DNA of 33,251 nt, taken from contig JAUYLV010000042.1 in the NCBI GenBank assembly GCA_030699565.1, positions 1 through 33,251 of the forward strand, in the 5' to 3' direction. The first letter of the stretch is position 1, and every line of letters begins with the position of its first letter. The position numbers were made by a program, and so were the translations under genes. This DNA comes from a bacterium (lineage in GTDB: Bacteria; Patescibacteriota; Minisyncoccia; JAUYLV01). Positions 1-7,563 of the stretch are shown piece after piece. The notes under the pieces are model-generated. The model was not told where the DNA came from. It searched no databases and saw only the letters and a program-made list of their open reading frames with translations.

Positions 1-7
1 TCAGGGG

Positions 8-139
8 TTACAGGTTCTCGTACTTGGCCAGCAATCCTTTCATCTGGTCTAAAACCACGGTAGGATATTTGTACTCCTCCGCCCAGTCAAAAGTTCGAAA
101 ATCGTTGAGCAGGGCGAGCCCGATAGGACGAGAAGGCAC
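8..139 (-). other. Possible C-terminal end of an unidentified protein
   Basis: Read leftwards, this 43-residue frame from a GTG to a TAA has protein-like composition, including the stretches LLNDFRTFDWAEEY and DQMKGLLAKYENL. The frame is closed a few codons upstream of the GTG, so if real it is a very short protein or the truncated end of a longer gene. No family is recognised. Its start lies inside a hairpin that looks like a terminator for the other strand, which argues against an intact gene. Low confidence. Confidence 0.3.
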
Positions 140-153
140 GAAAGTGCCTTTTT
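133..153 (+). terminator. Rho-independent terminator-like hairpin
   Basis: A 7-bp stem (AAGGCAC / GTGCCTT) closed by a GAAA tetraloop runs into five T. Other terminators in this window have the same GAAA-loop design (4991 and 6670). It would end a rightward transcript entering from left of the window. Confidence 0.6.
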
Positions 154-154
154 G

Positions 155-336
155 TCTTTAATACCCGTAATCGAGCTTGATGATAAATCTCATGAGCGTC
201 CTGACCGACAAGAACGAGATAAAGAAGTCGAGCGCATTTTACAGCAAGTCGGAGCGCGCTTCTAAGAATAGAAAATAATGGAAACTTTATTGCCGGAGAC
301 TTGGTTGCAAAAATAAAGGCAGTCGCTTTGAAATAA
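155..336 (+). pseudogene. Frameshifted C-terminal remnant of a DUF2726 family protein
   Basis: The frame ending at TAA 263-265 contains PVIELDDKSHERPDRQERD, the hallmark of DUF2726 (a restriction-endonuclease-like fold with an ELDD-x-SH core). It stops after QQVGARF. The protein-like sequence resumes one frame over with LLRIENNGNFIAGDLVAKI and ends at 334-336, as expected for the usual 'G-x-P-L-L-R-I' ending of the family. One missing base near 257-258 explains the break. The N-terminal half of the family is not visible. The function of DUF2726 proteins is unproven; a nucleic-acid role is suspected from the fold. It is either a decayed gene or an assembly indel. Confidence 0.6.
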
Positions 337-370
337 CTTCCTACGCCAGAATAATCCATAATTGTTTATT

Positions 371-399
371 TTGACAACATACCCCCTAGGGGGTATATT
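371..399 (+). promoter_or_regulatory. Copper operon promoter with embedded CsoR operator
   Basis: TTGACA (371-376), a 17-nt spacer, and TATATT (394-399) form a near-consensus promoter. A perfect 18-nt palindrome, ATACCCCCTAGGGGGTAT (379-396), fills the spacer and enters the -10 box. It has the C-tract/G-tract form of known CsoR operators. Bound apo-CsoR would cover the polymerase site, and copper would release it. The predicted transcription start is at about 406, essentially at the first ATG, so the mRNA should be leaderless. Confidence 0.9.
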
Positions 400-407
400 T
401 GTTATAT

Positions 408-683
408 ATGAAATATATGGACGAAAAAAGTAAGGCAAAGGTAATCCGCCGTCTTAAGCTCATAGAAGGACAAGCTAGAGGGCTTCAAAAGATGGTCGAA
501 AGCGATACTTATTGCATCGATGTCATTACGCAAACATCTGCCGTGAAGCAGGGGCTTTCAAATGTCGAGGATCTTCTGCTTGAGAATCACCTAGATCATT
601 GTGTGAGCCATCAGATGTCATCTGGTCAAGCAGGTAAGGCGCGAGACGAGGTACTTAAGGTTTATAAGCTCAAGAGAAAATAA
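408..683 (+). CDS. csoR: CsoR-family copper-sensing repressor
   Basis: A small all-helical repressor of the CsoR/RcnR family that releases DNA when it binds Cu(I). Counting from the ATG at 417 (MDEKSK), the ligands are Cys33, His58 and Cys62. The spacings of 25 and 4 match the C-H-C set of characterised CsoR proteins, so copper rather than nickel or formaldehyde is the likely effector. The start is either 408 or 417. Neither has a Shine-Dalgarno site, and both lie almost at the predicted transcription start, so leaderless initiation is likely. First gene of a five-gene copper operon; the next ATG is 1 nt after its TAA. Confidence 0.92.
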   Translation: MKYMDEKSKAKVIRRLKLIEGQARGLQKMVESDTYCIDVITQTSAVKQGLSNVEDLLLENHLDHCVSHQMSSGQAGKARDEVLKVYKLKRK

Positions 684-684
684 T

Positions 685-942
685 ATGCATCATTCTAAAA
701 ACTTTTCAAATTATTCAACTCAAAAAAAGACTTTTCTTATTGTCGTACTGATCGGTAAGTTTGTCGTCTTTGCCGCTGTGTTCGCGGAACTAGCCTTTTT
801 CCTGAAAGACCGCACCTCGCCCACGACATTGCTTCTCCTCATGCATGTAATTCTCTTTGCTTGTGTGGGTTTTGTTATCTTTTTCCATAAGCGTAAGAAT
901 AATCACGAGCACGAGGAAGCGTGTAATTGCGAAGCTAAATAA
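685..942 (+). CDS. Small two-helix membrane protein with His/Cys-rich tail
   Basis: 85 residues, no family recognised. A polar N-terminus (starting MHHSK) is followed by two hydrophobic segments at about residues 17-40 and 47-67, then a short basic stretch and a metal-ligand-rich tail, NNHEHEEACNCEAK, with two His, a CxC pair and several acidic residues. Its position between csoR and copA (1-nt and 4-nt gaps) suggests a membrane-bound copper-binding helper, perhaps handing metal to CopA. That role is inference from composition and context. No Shine-Dalgarno site, so translation probably depends on coupling to csoR. Confidence 0.75.
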   Translation: MHHSKNFSNYSTQKKTFLIVVLIGKFVVFAAVFAELAFFLKDRTSPTTLLLLMHVILFACVGFVIFFHKRKNNHEHEEACNCEAK

Positions 943-946
943 TTAT

Positions 947-3262
947 ATGCATACACAAACCTATAGAGTAAAAGGAATGCATTGCGCGTCATGCTCCGCA
1001 ATCATTGAAAAGACCCTCAAAAAAACCGAAGGCGTGCAGTCGGTTGAGGCAAATTACGGTACGGAAACCGCAAAGGTATCTTTTGATCAGTCAAAGACAA
1101 ATCCGCACGAACTTTCAAAAAAGATTGAGCCTTTAGGATACTCGCTTGTTATACCGACACATTCAAATCATTCCAGCCAGACAGCAGAGGAAATGGGTAT
1201 GTCAGCCGAAGAGCATGCGGCACACACGGGACTAGGTCAGTCCAAACAGGAAAAACTTGCAGAAGTCGCAGATATGCGGACAAAAGTAATGGCAGCTATT
1301 CCTCTGGCTGTTTTCAGTATCATTCTCATGGGCTGGGATATTCTCGCTCAATTCGGCATTGTTTCAGAAATGTCTACTGTCGTATATGAGTTCGCGCATC
1401 ATCTTTTGCCGATCTTTGCGACATATGTACTCTTTGTAGTCGGCAAGCCGTATCTTTTGGGCTTTTACCGCTTCTTGCGCTATGGCAAGGCGAACATGGA
1501 CACATTGATCGGCATTGGTACCTCCGCCGCTTTTCTCTATAGTTTTATTATTACCGCCTTTGAAGAATCTTTGCGTCCGTTTCTAAATGTCGAGCATACC
1601 TACTACGATGTAACCATTGTAGTCATTGCGTTTATTACTCTTGGTAAATATCTTGAAGCAAAAGCGAAAATAAAAACTGGTGATGCCATTGAGAAACTTC
1701 TTAATTTACAGGCAAAAACAGCAATCGTAGTTCGGGACGGCAAAGAAAGGGAGATTTCTATCAATCAAGTGGTACACGGCGATCATATTGTAGTAAAGCC
1801 GGGTGCTCGCATTCCTGTTGATGGCGTAGTTACTGACGGTTCATCGTTTGTTGACGAATCTATGGTTACCGGCGAATCCATGCCTATTGAGAAAAATGTC
1901 GGCGAAACAGTTATTGCTGGCACAATCAACACCACCGGATCCTTCACGTTCAAAGCAACAAAAGTGGGCTCGGAAACACTACTTGCTCACATCATTAAAA
2001 TGGTGGAGGAGGCGCAAGGAAGCCGTGCCCCAATCCAAAAGCTGGCAGATAAGATTTCGGCGGTATTCGTTCCCATTGTAATTGTCCTAGCGTTTCTTGC
2101 CCTTGGTGTATGGCTTTTGCTTGGCACTAGCGCATTTGGCTTCTCTCAAGCTCTTTCCTATGGTCTTGTGTCGTTTGTAGGCATCCTTGTGATTGCCTGT
2201 CCATGTGCGCTCGGTCTTGCAACTCCCACAGCAATTATTGTTGGTGTAGGTAAGGGAGCAAGGGAAGGCATTTTAATTAAAGACGCGGCAACGCTCGAGA
2301 AACTTCACAAGGTCAATATGGTTGTGGTCGATAAAACTGGCACGATCACCAAGGGCAAGCCTGAGTTGGTGCATGTGCAGAATGTATCAAAATTGTCTGA
2401 CGAAAAAATCATCTCTATACTCGCCAGTCTCGAAAGCAAGTCGGAGCATCCGATTGCTCATGCCGTATCTCAATATGCAAAGGCACAAAAGATTGCGTTA
2501 GTGCCGGTTTCTCATTTTGAGATTATTCAAGGAAAGGGATTGAAAGGAATGGTCGAGAACGTCGAATACTTTGCCGGCAACACCAAGTTGATTTCTGACC
2601 TCAAGTTATCGTTTGATCTAAAGAAAATTGAAACGGAAACCCTGCAGGGTAAGACGCCAGCCATACTTGCCACAAAAGAGGATGTGCTTGGTGTAGTTAT
2701 GGTAGCCGATGCAATCAAACCGGAAGCGATTGAAGCAGTTAAAAATCTACATAAGCTCGGTATTAAAGTCATCATGCTTACCGGTGATCATAAAAATACT
2801 GCACTCGCCATTGCTAAAGAGGTCGGTATTGATGATGTGATAGCCGAAGTGCTTCCGGCTGACAAACTTAACAAAATAAAAGAACTACAGAATCAGGGTC
2901 ATATCGTTGCTATGGCTGGAGACGGTATCAACGACGCTCCAGCTCTCGCTCAAGCCGATGTCGGCATTGCGATGGGAACCGGTACGGATGTCGCCATTGA
3001 AACGGCAGGAATTACGCTCTTGCATGGCGATATCTCGAAGCTTGTAAAAGCGATCAGGCTTTCCAAGCTCACCATGAGAGGGATAAAACAAAATCTCTTT
3101 TGGGCTTTTATTTATAACATCATCGGCATTCCGCTTGCCGGAGGATTGTTTTTTCCGATATTCGGCTGGCTCTTGAACCCGATCTTTGCCGGACTTGCGA
3201 TGGCATTCTCAAGCGTATCGGTCGTAGGCAATTCATTACGGCTTAAGGCAAAGAAAATATAA
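947..3262 (+). CDS. copA: Cu(I)-exporting P1B-type ATPase CopA
   Basis: A 771-residue heavy-metal ATPase that pumps Cu(I) out of the cytoplasm. One N-terminal HMA domain carries GMHCASC (Cys13, Cys16). A His/Met-containing linker leads to the membrane part. The ion-site CPC motif is at residues 418-420 and the phosphorylated Asp of DKTGT is at residue 462. SEHP (nucleotide domain) and GDGINDAP (hinge) follow. The last helices carry the YN and MxxSS signatures of Cu(I)-specific P1B-1 pumps. The start at 947 matches the HMA domain and follows the previous stop by 4 nt; a longer in-frame extension upstream overlaps the preceding gene and is not likely used. Confidence 0.95.
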   Translation: MHTQTYRVKGMHCASCSAIIEKTLKKTEGVQSVEANYGTETAKVSFDQSKTNPHELSKKIEPLGYSLVIPTHSNHSSQTAEEMGMSAEEHAAHTGLGQSKQEKLAEVADMRTKVMAAIPLAVFSIILMGWDILAQFGIVSEMSTVVYEFAHHLLPIFATYVLFVVGKPYLLGFYRFLRYGKANMDTLIGIGTSAAFLYSFIITAFEESLRPFLNVEHTYYDVTIVVIAFITLGKYLEAKAKIKTGDAIEKLLNLQAKTAIVVRDGKEREISINQVVHGDHIVVKPGARIPVDGVVTDGSSFVDESMVTGESMPIEKNVGETVIAGTINTTGSFTFKATKVGSETLLAHIIKMVEEAQGSRAPIQKLADKISAVFVPIVIVLAFLALGVWLLLGTSAFGFSQALSYGLVSFVGILVIACPCALGLATPTAIIVGVGKGAREGILIKDAATLEKLHKVNMVVVDKTGTITKGKPELVHVQNVSKLSDEKIISILASLESKSEHPIAHAVSQYAKAQKIALVPVSHFEIIQGKGLKGMVENVEYFAGNTKLISDLKLSFDLKKIETETLQGKTPAILATKEDVLGVVMVADAIKPEAIEAVKNLHKLGIKVIMLTGDHKNTALAIAKEVGIDDVIAEVLPADKLNKIKELQNQGHIVAMAGDGINDAPALAQADVGIAMGTGTDVAIETAGITLLHGDISKLVKAIRLSKLTMRGIKQNLFWAFIYNIIGIPLAGGLFFPIFGWLLNPIFAGLAMAFSSVSVVGNSLRLKAKKI

Positions 3263-3266
3263 ATCT

Positions 3267-4286
3267 ATGAAAGCATACACATTCCACGTTGACGGTATGC
3301 ACTGCAGCGCATGTGTGGTGCTGATAGAGAGTGAACTCACTGATGTGCCGGAGGTAACAAAAGCAAAATCATCGCTTGCAAACCATACCGTTGAAGTAAC
3401 CGGTGATTTCGGCGACAAAGAACCGGAACATATTGCACGAGATTTGAGCGAGGTATTGAAACCGCACGGCTACACGCTATCTCTCGAAAAGCAGAATCAT
3501 TCAGTAAAATGGTCAGACTTTCGACTGGCATTTCCCATCGCGCTGGGCTTTATTGCATTGTTTATCATCCTGCAAAAACTCGGTATCGTGAATCTGGTAA
3601 CTGCCTCAAAAGTTGATTACGGCACGGCATTTGTGATCGGACTTATAGCTTCTGTTTCTACTTGCATAGCAGTGGTCGGCGGATTGGTACTTTCGATGTC
3701 CGCTAACTTTGCTAAAGAAAATGACAAAGTTCGTCCACAGATTTTATTTCACGCAGGTCGGCTTGTATCGTTCTTCATTCTTGGAGGTTTAATCGGCGCA
3801 CTAGGATCTACTTTTCAACTTGGTTCAACGGGTACTTTTATCTTGAGCTTTATCGTTGCCCTCGTGCTTCTGATTCTCGGTATTAACCTTCTTGATGTAT
3901 TCCCATGGGCGAAAAAACTCCAACCGATAATGCCAAGCTTTATCGGCAAACGAGTGCATGGTCTCAAAAATATGAACCATACGCTCACGCCTCTTTTAGT
4001 GGGCGTTGCCACATTTTTCTTACCGTGCGGCTTCACGCAGTCCATGCAGATTTATACCTTGGCCATGGGCAGTTTTTTAACCGGAGCTTTGATCATGTTC
4101 ACATTCGCACTCGGTACGCTTCCAGTGCTTGCGCTTTTGAGCTTCAGTTCGCTCGGCATCCACAAGAAAGCACAATCGGGAGTATTCTTTAAGACAGCCG
4201 GACTTGTCGTAATCTTTTTTGGTTTTTTTAATCTTATAAATGCTTTAGTTGCCGCCGGTATTATTCCACCGCTCTTCAGTTTTTGA
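3267..4286 (+). CDS. HMA domain fused to DsbD/TauE-like membrane protein
   Basis: 339 residues. Residues 1-70 form a second HMA domain with GMHCSAC. After a linker, about six to seven hydrophobic segments follow, of the kind classed as 'sulfite exporter TauE/SafE' or 'cytochrome c biogenesis transmembrane region' (DsbD_2/UreH-like). LPCGFTQ, with a conserved Pro-Cys in a helix, is typical of that family. In copper operons such fusions are thought to move copper or electrons across the membrane, but the activity is not established. It lies 4 nt after copA with no Shine-Dalgarno site. The TGA stop is followed by the next gene after 15 nt. Confidence 0.85.
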   Translation: MKAYTFHVDGMHCSACVVLIESELTDVPEVTKAKSSLANHTVEVTGDFGDKEPEHIARDLSEVLKPHGYTLSLEKQNHSVKWSDFRLAFPIALGFIALFIILQKLGIVNLVTASKVDYGTAFVIGLIASVSTCIAVVGGLVLSMSANFAKENDKVRPQILFHAGRLVSFFILGGLIGALGSTFQLGSTGTFILSFIVALVLLILGINLLDVFPWAKKLQPIMPSFIGKRVHGLKNMNHTLTPLLVGVATFFLPCGFTQSMQIYTLAMGSFLTGALIMFTFALGTLPVLALLSFSSLGIHKKAQSGVFFKTAGLVVIFFGFFNLINALVAAGIIPPLFSF

Positions 4287-4301
4287 TTCATATTTGATAA
4301 A

Positions 4302-4709
4302 ATGCGCATGACAATGAAAACAACCGCCATATCAATCCTAGTTGCTGCAGTTCTGATCGGAGGAGCGATCGTGTTTTCCAGTGGTAATAAAAGTTCAAGC
4401 AGTGATAATACTCAAGCCGCAAACAACGTGAGTATTGTTGATGGCAAGCAAATCATCACCATCAATGCTAAAGGTGGCTATTCGCCAAGATTAACGACAG
4501 CAAAAGCTGACATGCCGACAATAATAAAAGTTGCGACAAACGGCACATTCGATTGTTCGTCCGCACTTACTATTCCAAGTCTTGGCTATCGCACGAACCT
4601 TCCTCCATCCGGCTCAACCGATGTAAAAGTGCCTCCGCAAAAAGCCGGCACAATCATGAGGGGTCTTTGTGCCATGGGTATGTATAACTTTTCGGTCATT
4701 TTTAATTGA
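4302..4709 (+). CDS. Membrane-anchored cupredoxin-like protein
   Basis: 135 residues: an N-terminal hydrophobic anchor at about residues 5-25, a Ser/Asn-rich linker, then a beta-rich domain resembling EfeO-type cupredoxins. Possible copper ligands are the Cys in TFDCSS and the Cys/Met set in LCAMGMY near the C-terminus. The usual His ligands of type 1 copper proteins are not evident, so it may hold Cu(I) rather than act in electron transfer. It faces outward and ends the copper operon. Three in-frame ATGs (4302, 4308, 4314) are possible starts; a TGATAAAAT stretch directly before the first could act as an internal -10 box. Confidence 0.75.
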   Translation: MRMTMKTTAISILVAAVLIGGAIVFSSGNKSSSSDNTQAANNVSIVDGKQIITINAKGGYSPRLTTAKADMPTIIKVATNGTFDCSSALTIPSLGYRTNLPPSGSTDVKVPPQKAGTIMRGLCAMGMYNFSVIFN

Positions 4710-4755
4710 ACAAGGCGGCATGCCATCCTTTTGAAAAAGATTTTATAGTTTTGGG

Positions 4756-5016
4756 TAGGTGGGGGTGTCTTTGCTCGTGTTCTTGGATCCCAAATTATAT
4801 GGTTATAAGGAAGTTGGTACCCGATTTTTTGGGGCTGGGGGGTCGGTTCGAAAAAATATTCCAGCAGGAGAAAAATCTATGCTAAAGCTAAAAGATAGCG
4901 GATCTGAAGCACAGAAACATCAGGAAATTGGAAGATTTGCTCCCATTCTGTGGTTCGGAAGGCGTCCTTCCATGCGGGCCAAACAGGATGAACATCTGCG
5001 AAAGCAGGTGTTTTTC
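4756..5016 (+). ncRNA. Candidate small RNA or structured 3' region
   Basis: No convincing gene lies between 4710 and 5289. TATAGT at about 4744 could start a transcript near 4756. The stretch holds a GGAAGG/CCTTCC hairpin near 4957-4972 and ends in a strong terminator at 4991-5015. A 100-codon frame from GTG 4759 runs straight through that terminator and has poor composition, so I do not call it. It may be a free RNA or the tail of the copper mRNA. It does not resemble tmRNA, RNase P RNA or SRP RNA. Confidence 0.3.
4991..5015 (+). terminator. Terminator of copper operon or downstream RNA
   Basis: The stem AACATCTGC / GCAGGTGTT (9 bp, one G-T pair) has a GAAA loop and continues into a T-run. 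It is the first clear stop signal after the cupredoxin gene. Confidence 0.8.
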
Positions 5017-5146
5017 ATTTTATGTCAACGTTTTGAGAGGTTCGAGCGTGAGAGAGACTAAAAGTCGGCTTTTTGTTGAGGGCTAAGAATCATGATAAAA
5101 TAATGAGAAGGCGGTAAAAGCTTATAACATTGTTTGGCGTTAATTT

Positions 5147-5272
5147 CAGTGAATTACGAAACGCTGTATTTGTGTCATTCCCGCAAAGGTGGGAATCTAT
5201 ATAAACCAAGATCATTCTGGATTCCCGCCTCCGCGGGAATGACAATCGGATGGGTTTTGTAATTCATTGTAA
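5147..5272. repeat. Palindromic GTCATTCC repeat R1 (simple form)
   Basis: Outer ends are GTCATTCCCGC (from 5174) and GCGGGAATGAC (to 5243), with a second internal inverted pair (GGGAATC / GGATTCCC). They are flanked by longer imperfect inverted ends, CAGTGAATTACGAAAC on the left and the complement of CAATGAATTACAAAAC on the right. It is a miniature, probably non-autonomous element of the widespread 'GTCATTCCCGCG' class. It lacks the 79-nt inner module found in R2-R4. A weak promoter (TTGTTG 5073, TAAAAT 5096) lies upstream, so the repeat may be transcribed into the leader of the next gene. Confidence 0.8.
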
Positions 5273-5289
5273 TATGTTTCCGACTTACT

Positions 5290-5868
5290 ATGAGAAAATT
5301 TTCTATTATCATGGCGACGGCATTGCTTGTTTTTGGTTTTTACGACCACTTCATTCGGGATCCGTTAAATCATATTGCCGTAGAAAATAATTCGGTAACC
5401 GTCGATGCCGGTGACTATGATGTTAAATTTTCGTATTCCGGCGACTTTCAAGAGACCTATATGATATTCGGGGGACAGTATTATTCGGATGAAAATATGA
5501 TAAATCCGATCTGGCTATCGGGTTTACGTCTTACTGACGCAAAGGCTATGTATGCCCGCTACCCCGACTTTTACCAATGCAAATCAGCCGGAGCCCCGGT
5601 CGCGCAGCAGCTTGTGACTGATCTTAACCTGATACCCGCCAATGTGGGAGCGCTCGATGAGTTGCAAGAGGCGATCGAAGCGGCTGACGAAAACTTAAGA
5701 AATAACGGGGATCGGGTCTGTGTGGCGCTTGCGGGTAAAACATTGGTTATGCAATCGGCAGAAGTACCCGGTAAAAACATTGATATCAAAGATCAGCTTC
5801 AACCCCGATCTTTTCGTTCGGTGCACAGTAGTCAAAGAATAAATTGCAAAGATATACTTGAAAAATAA
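5290..5868 (+). CDS. Hypothetical secreted or membrane-anchored protein
   Basis: 192 residues, not recognised. A single N-terminal hydrophobic segment at about residues 4-20 suggests a signal peptide or anchor. The rest is soluble, with an acidic N-terminal half and a helical region around LDELQEAIEAADENLRNN. Three Cys (FYQCKS, RVCVA, INCKD) could form extracytoplasmic disulfides. It starts 18 nt after repeat R1, without a Shine-Dalgarno site. Confidence 0.7.
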   Translation: MRKFSIIMATALLVFGFYDHFIRDPLNHIAVENNSVTVDAGDYDVKFSYSGDFQETYMIFGGQYYSDENMINPIWLSGLRLTDAKAMYARYPDFYQCKSAGAPVAQQLVTDLNLIPANVGALDELQEAIEAADENLRNNGDRVCVALAGKTLVMQSAEVPGKNIDIKDQLQPRSFRSVHSSQRINCKDILEK

Positions 5869-5919
5869 TTCAAAAAGACCGTTTATTTATTCATCTTTAA
5901 TTTACAAAGATAGATACAT

Positions 5920-6618
5920 ATGGGAATTATCAGTGATCTATGGAAGAGCAAAGAAGAGGTCGCGTACAAGGCGGTTGTTTCGGATGTGTGCGACCGCCTA
6001 AAGGGCAGACTTGCAAGCGAAAACCCTTCTGCGAACATGTTGCTGGAAAAGTGCCTTGCGGTGGCCGCCAATTCCCTGCGCGGGGCGCTTTTTCTAACTC
6101 CCGAAAATTTCAACTTCAAAAAAACACTTTCAAAGGAAGAAGCCGAGACCTGGTTCGACAACGTTTGCCTGGCGCTTGTTTGCTACTCATATGGCTTTTT
6201 TTCTGTAGACGGCCAGCCCGAAGAGGTTCAGGCTCAATTCAAATCATTCTGGCAGGGAATGATCGATGCGTATAACAGGGTTTTCGAAGCCAACGCAACG
6301 CTTGAAATTGTGTATTATTATGTGCCTGGCATCTCTGAAGAAGTAAGGAATAAATATGCTTTGCTGAGCCCCGAGGAGCAAGGCACGAAGATGATGATGG
6401 AACTTTATATTGCGCTCGCCGGAGCATTATTGGTTTCCATCTGGCATGTAAATATTGAGCAGGCGTCGCTCGACGAGCTTCGCAATTACAGAACGGGAGA
6501 TAACATGGGCGCGCTTAGCATGAACGCGCAAAGAATCGTTCTCTTGGGCGAAGGGATATGGCAGACGCATTTGGAATTGATACAGCCGATACTTCCTACG
6601 CTTGCAGAGCAACAGTAA
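5920..6618 (+). CDS. Hypothetical helical protein
   Basis: 232 residues, not recognised. Mostly helical with many Glu, Ala and Leu, no signal peptide, and a moderately hydrophobic segment around residues 163-180 (LYIALAGALLVSIW) that could be one membrane helix or a buried core helix. No catalytic motif is visible. The ATG follows an A/T-rich stretch with possible -10 hexamers and no Shine-Dalgarno site. It ends before a strong terminator at 6670, so it is a single-gene unit. Confidence 0.75.
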   Translation: MGIISDLWKSKEEVAYKAVVSDVCDRLKGRLASENPSANMLLEKCLAVAANSLRGALFLTPENFNFKKTLSKEEAETWFDNVCLALVCYSYGFFSVDGQPEEVQAQFKSFWQGMIDAYNRVFEANATLEIVYYYVPGISEEVRNKYALLSPEEQGTKMMMELYIALAGALLVSIWHVNIEQASLDELRNYRTGDNMGALSMNAQRIVLLGEGIWQTHLELIQPILPTLAEQQ

Positions 6619-6669
6619 GAACAGCTGAAAACCCGCGGAGCGCCGAGGGTATATGCTTAGTCCGAGCGG

Positions 6670-6694
6670 CACTGGCGAAAGCCGGTGTTTTTTT
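6670..6694 (+). terminator. Rho-independent terminator
   Basis: CACTGGC / GCCGGTG (7 bp, one G-T pair) with a GAAA loop, followed by seven T. It ends the preceding gene. The -10 box TACCAT of the next gene begins 3 nt after the T-run. Confidence 0.9.
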
Positions 6695-6708
6695 GCTACC
6701 ATTGCAGT

Positions 6709-7329
6709 ATGCAAACAAAGATCCTGCTTTTCGATTTTGACGGGACGATCGCCGATTCTGCCGATGCGGCGATGCGGGCATATAACGAGGTGGCCAGCCA
6801 AAACAATTACAGAATGATCTCAAAAGCTGACCTTCCCGTCTTGCGCAGTCGCAGCGCAATGGATAATGTGCGTGATTTCGGCATTCCTTTGTTAAAATTA
6901 CCCTTCATCGTAAAAAAGGTGCGGACAGCCCTTAAAAAGGAAATACCCAACTTTAAAGCGATCGAGGGAATGGCGGAATCGCTGAAATTACTGAAAGGTA
7001 AAGGATATAAACTCTATATCATAAGTTCAAATTCAAGGGAAAATATGCGGAGCTTTTTGGAGCATAATCGCATCGACGAGTTCGATGATATATATTCCGT
7101 TTCAAGTTTTTTTGGCAAGCATGCAAAAATAAAGAGTTTGTTAAAGGCACATCATTGGGAAAAATCATTCGTGATGTACATAGGGGATGAAGTAAGGGAT
7201 ATTGAAGCGGCCAGAAAAGCAGACGTGACATCGGTAGCCGTTACCTGGGGATATAACACCGAAAAAGCGCTTGCAAAAAATAATCCCGACATACTACTTC
7301 GGAACCCATCCGAATTAAGTTCGCTCTAG
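6709..7329 (+). CDS. HAD-superfamily phosphatase (phosphoglycolate phosphatase-like)
   Basis: 206 residues. Motif I is FDFDGTIADS (nucleophile and acid Asp) near the N-terminus, motif II is the Ser of IISSNS, and motif IV is GDEVRDIEAA. A helical cap sits between motifs I and II, as in Gph/PGMB-type HAD hydrolases. It likely removes phosphate from a small sugar phosphate or glycolate phosphate; the substrate cannot be read from sequence. I chose ATG 6709 over a GTG at 6685 because the GTG is inside the upstream terminator and motif I starts right after 6709. TACCAT (6697-6702) lies 6 nt before the ATG, suggesting a leaderless mRNA. Confidence 0.88.
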   Translation: MQTKILLFDFDGTIADSADAAMRAYNEVASQNNYRMISKADLPVLRSRSAMDNVRDFGIPLLKLPFIVKKVRTALKKEIPNFKAIEGMAESLKLLKGKGYKLYIISSNSRENMRSFLEHNRIDEFDDIYSVSSFFGKHAKIKSLLKAHHWEKSFVMYIGDEVRDIEAARKADVTSVAVTWGYNTEKALAKNNPDILLRNPSELSSL

Positions 7330-7395
7330 CCAAATCGGATTTATCTTCATTTCATCCGAATAGACGGGTGCAACTAAAGGTGGTTATATGAATGT

Positions 7396-7548
7396 ATGAA
7401 ACCTATTTCGTATACAAATATCACCGTCTTTATCATCTTTTTTGGTATTGCCCTGATTGAGGCGCTACAAAAGGAGAATTGGATCGAGGCGGCACTTTTT
7501 GTCGCATTGGGAGTCATATCGCTGAAGGCTGATTTCGGAAAAAAGTAA
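7396..7548 (+). CDS. Small two-segment membrane protein
   Basis: A 50-residue frame, MKPISYTNITVF onward, with two hydrophobic stretches (about residues 10-23 and 31-44) around a short charged loop (ALQKENWIEA) and a basic C-terminus. It sits between two real genes with no overlap and ends 15 nt before the Rieske gene. TTATAT about 6 nt upstream may be its -10 box. No family is recognised. Confidence 0.6.
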   Translation: MKPISYTNITVFIIFFGIALIEALQKENWIEAALFVALGVISLKADFGKK

Positions 7549-7563
7549 AGCGTCATATTCTTT

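Noticed and set aside
3267-4709. Possible fusion of the HMA-DsbD protein and cupredoxin if TGA is read through
   Set aside because: The two frames are in phase, so readthrough would join them, but TGA is clearly a stop elsewhere in the window (18892, 22025, 23964), and the cupredoxin gene has its own start and anchor.
4840-4860. tRNA-like GGTTCGA segment
   Set aside because: No matching acceptor, D or anticodon stems are present around it.
4759-5061. 100-codon frame from GTG after the copper operon
   Set aside because: It runs through a strong terminator, has no Shine-Dalgarno or clear promoter, and its composition is not protein-like.
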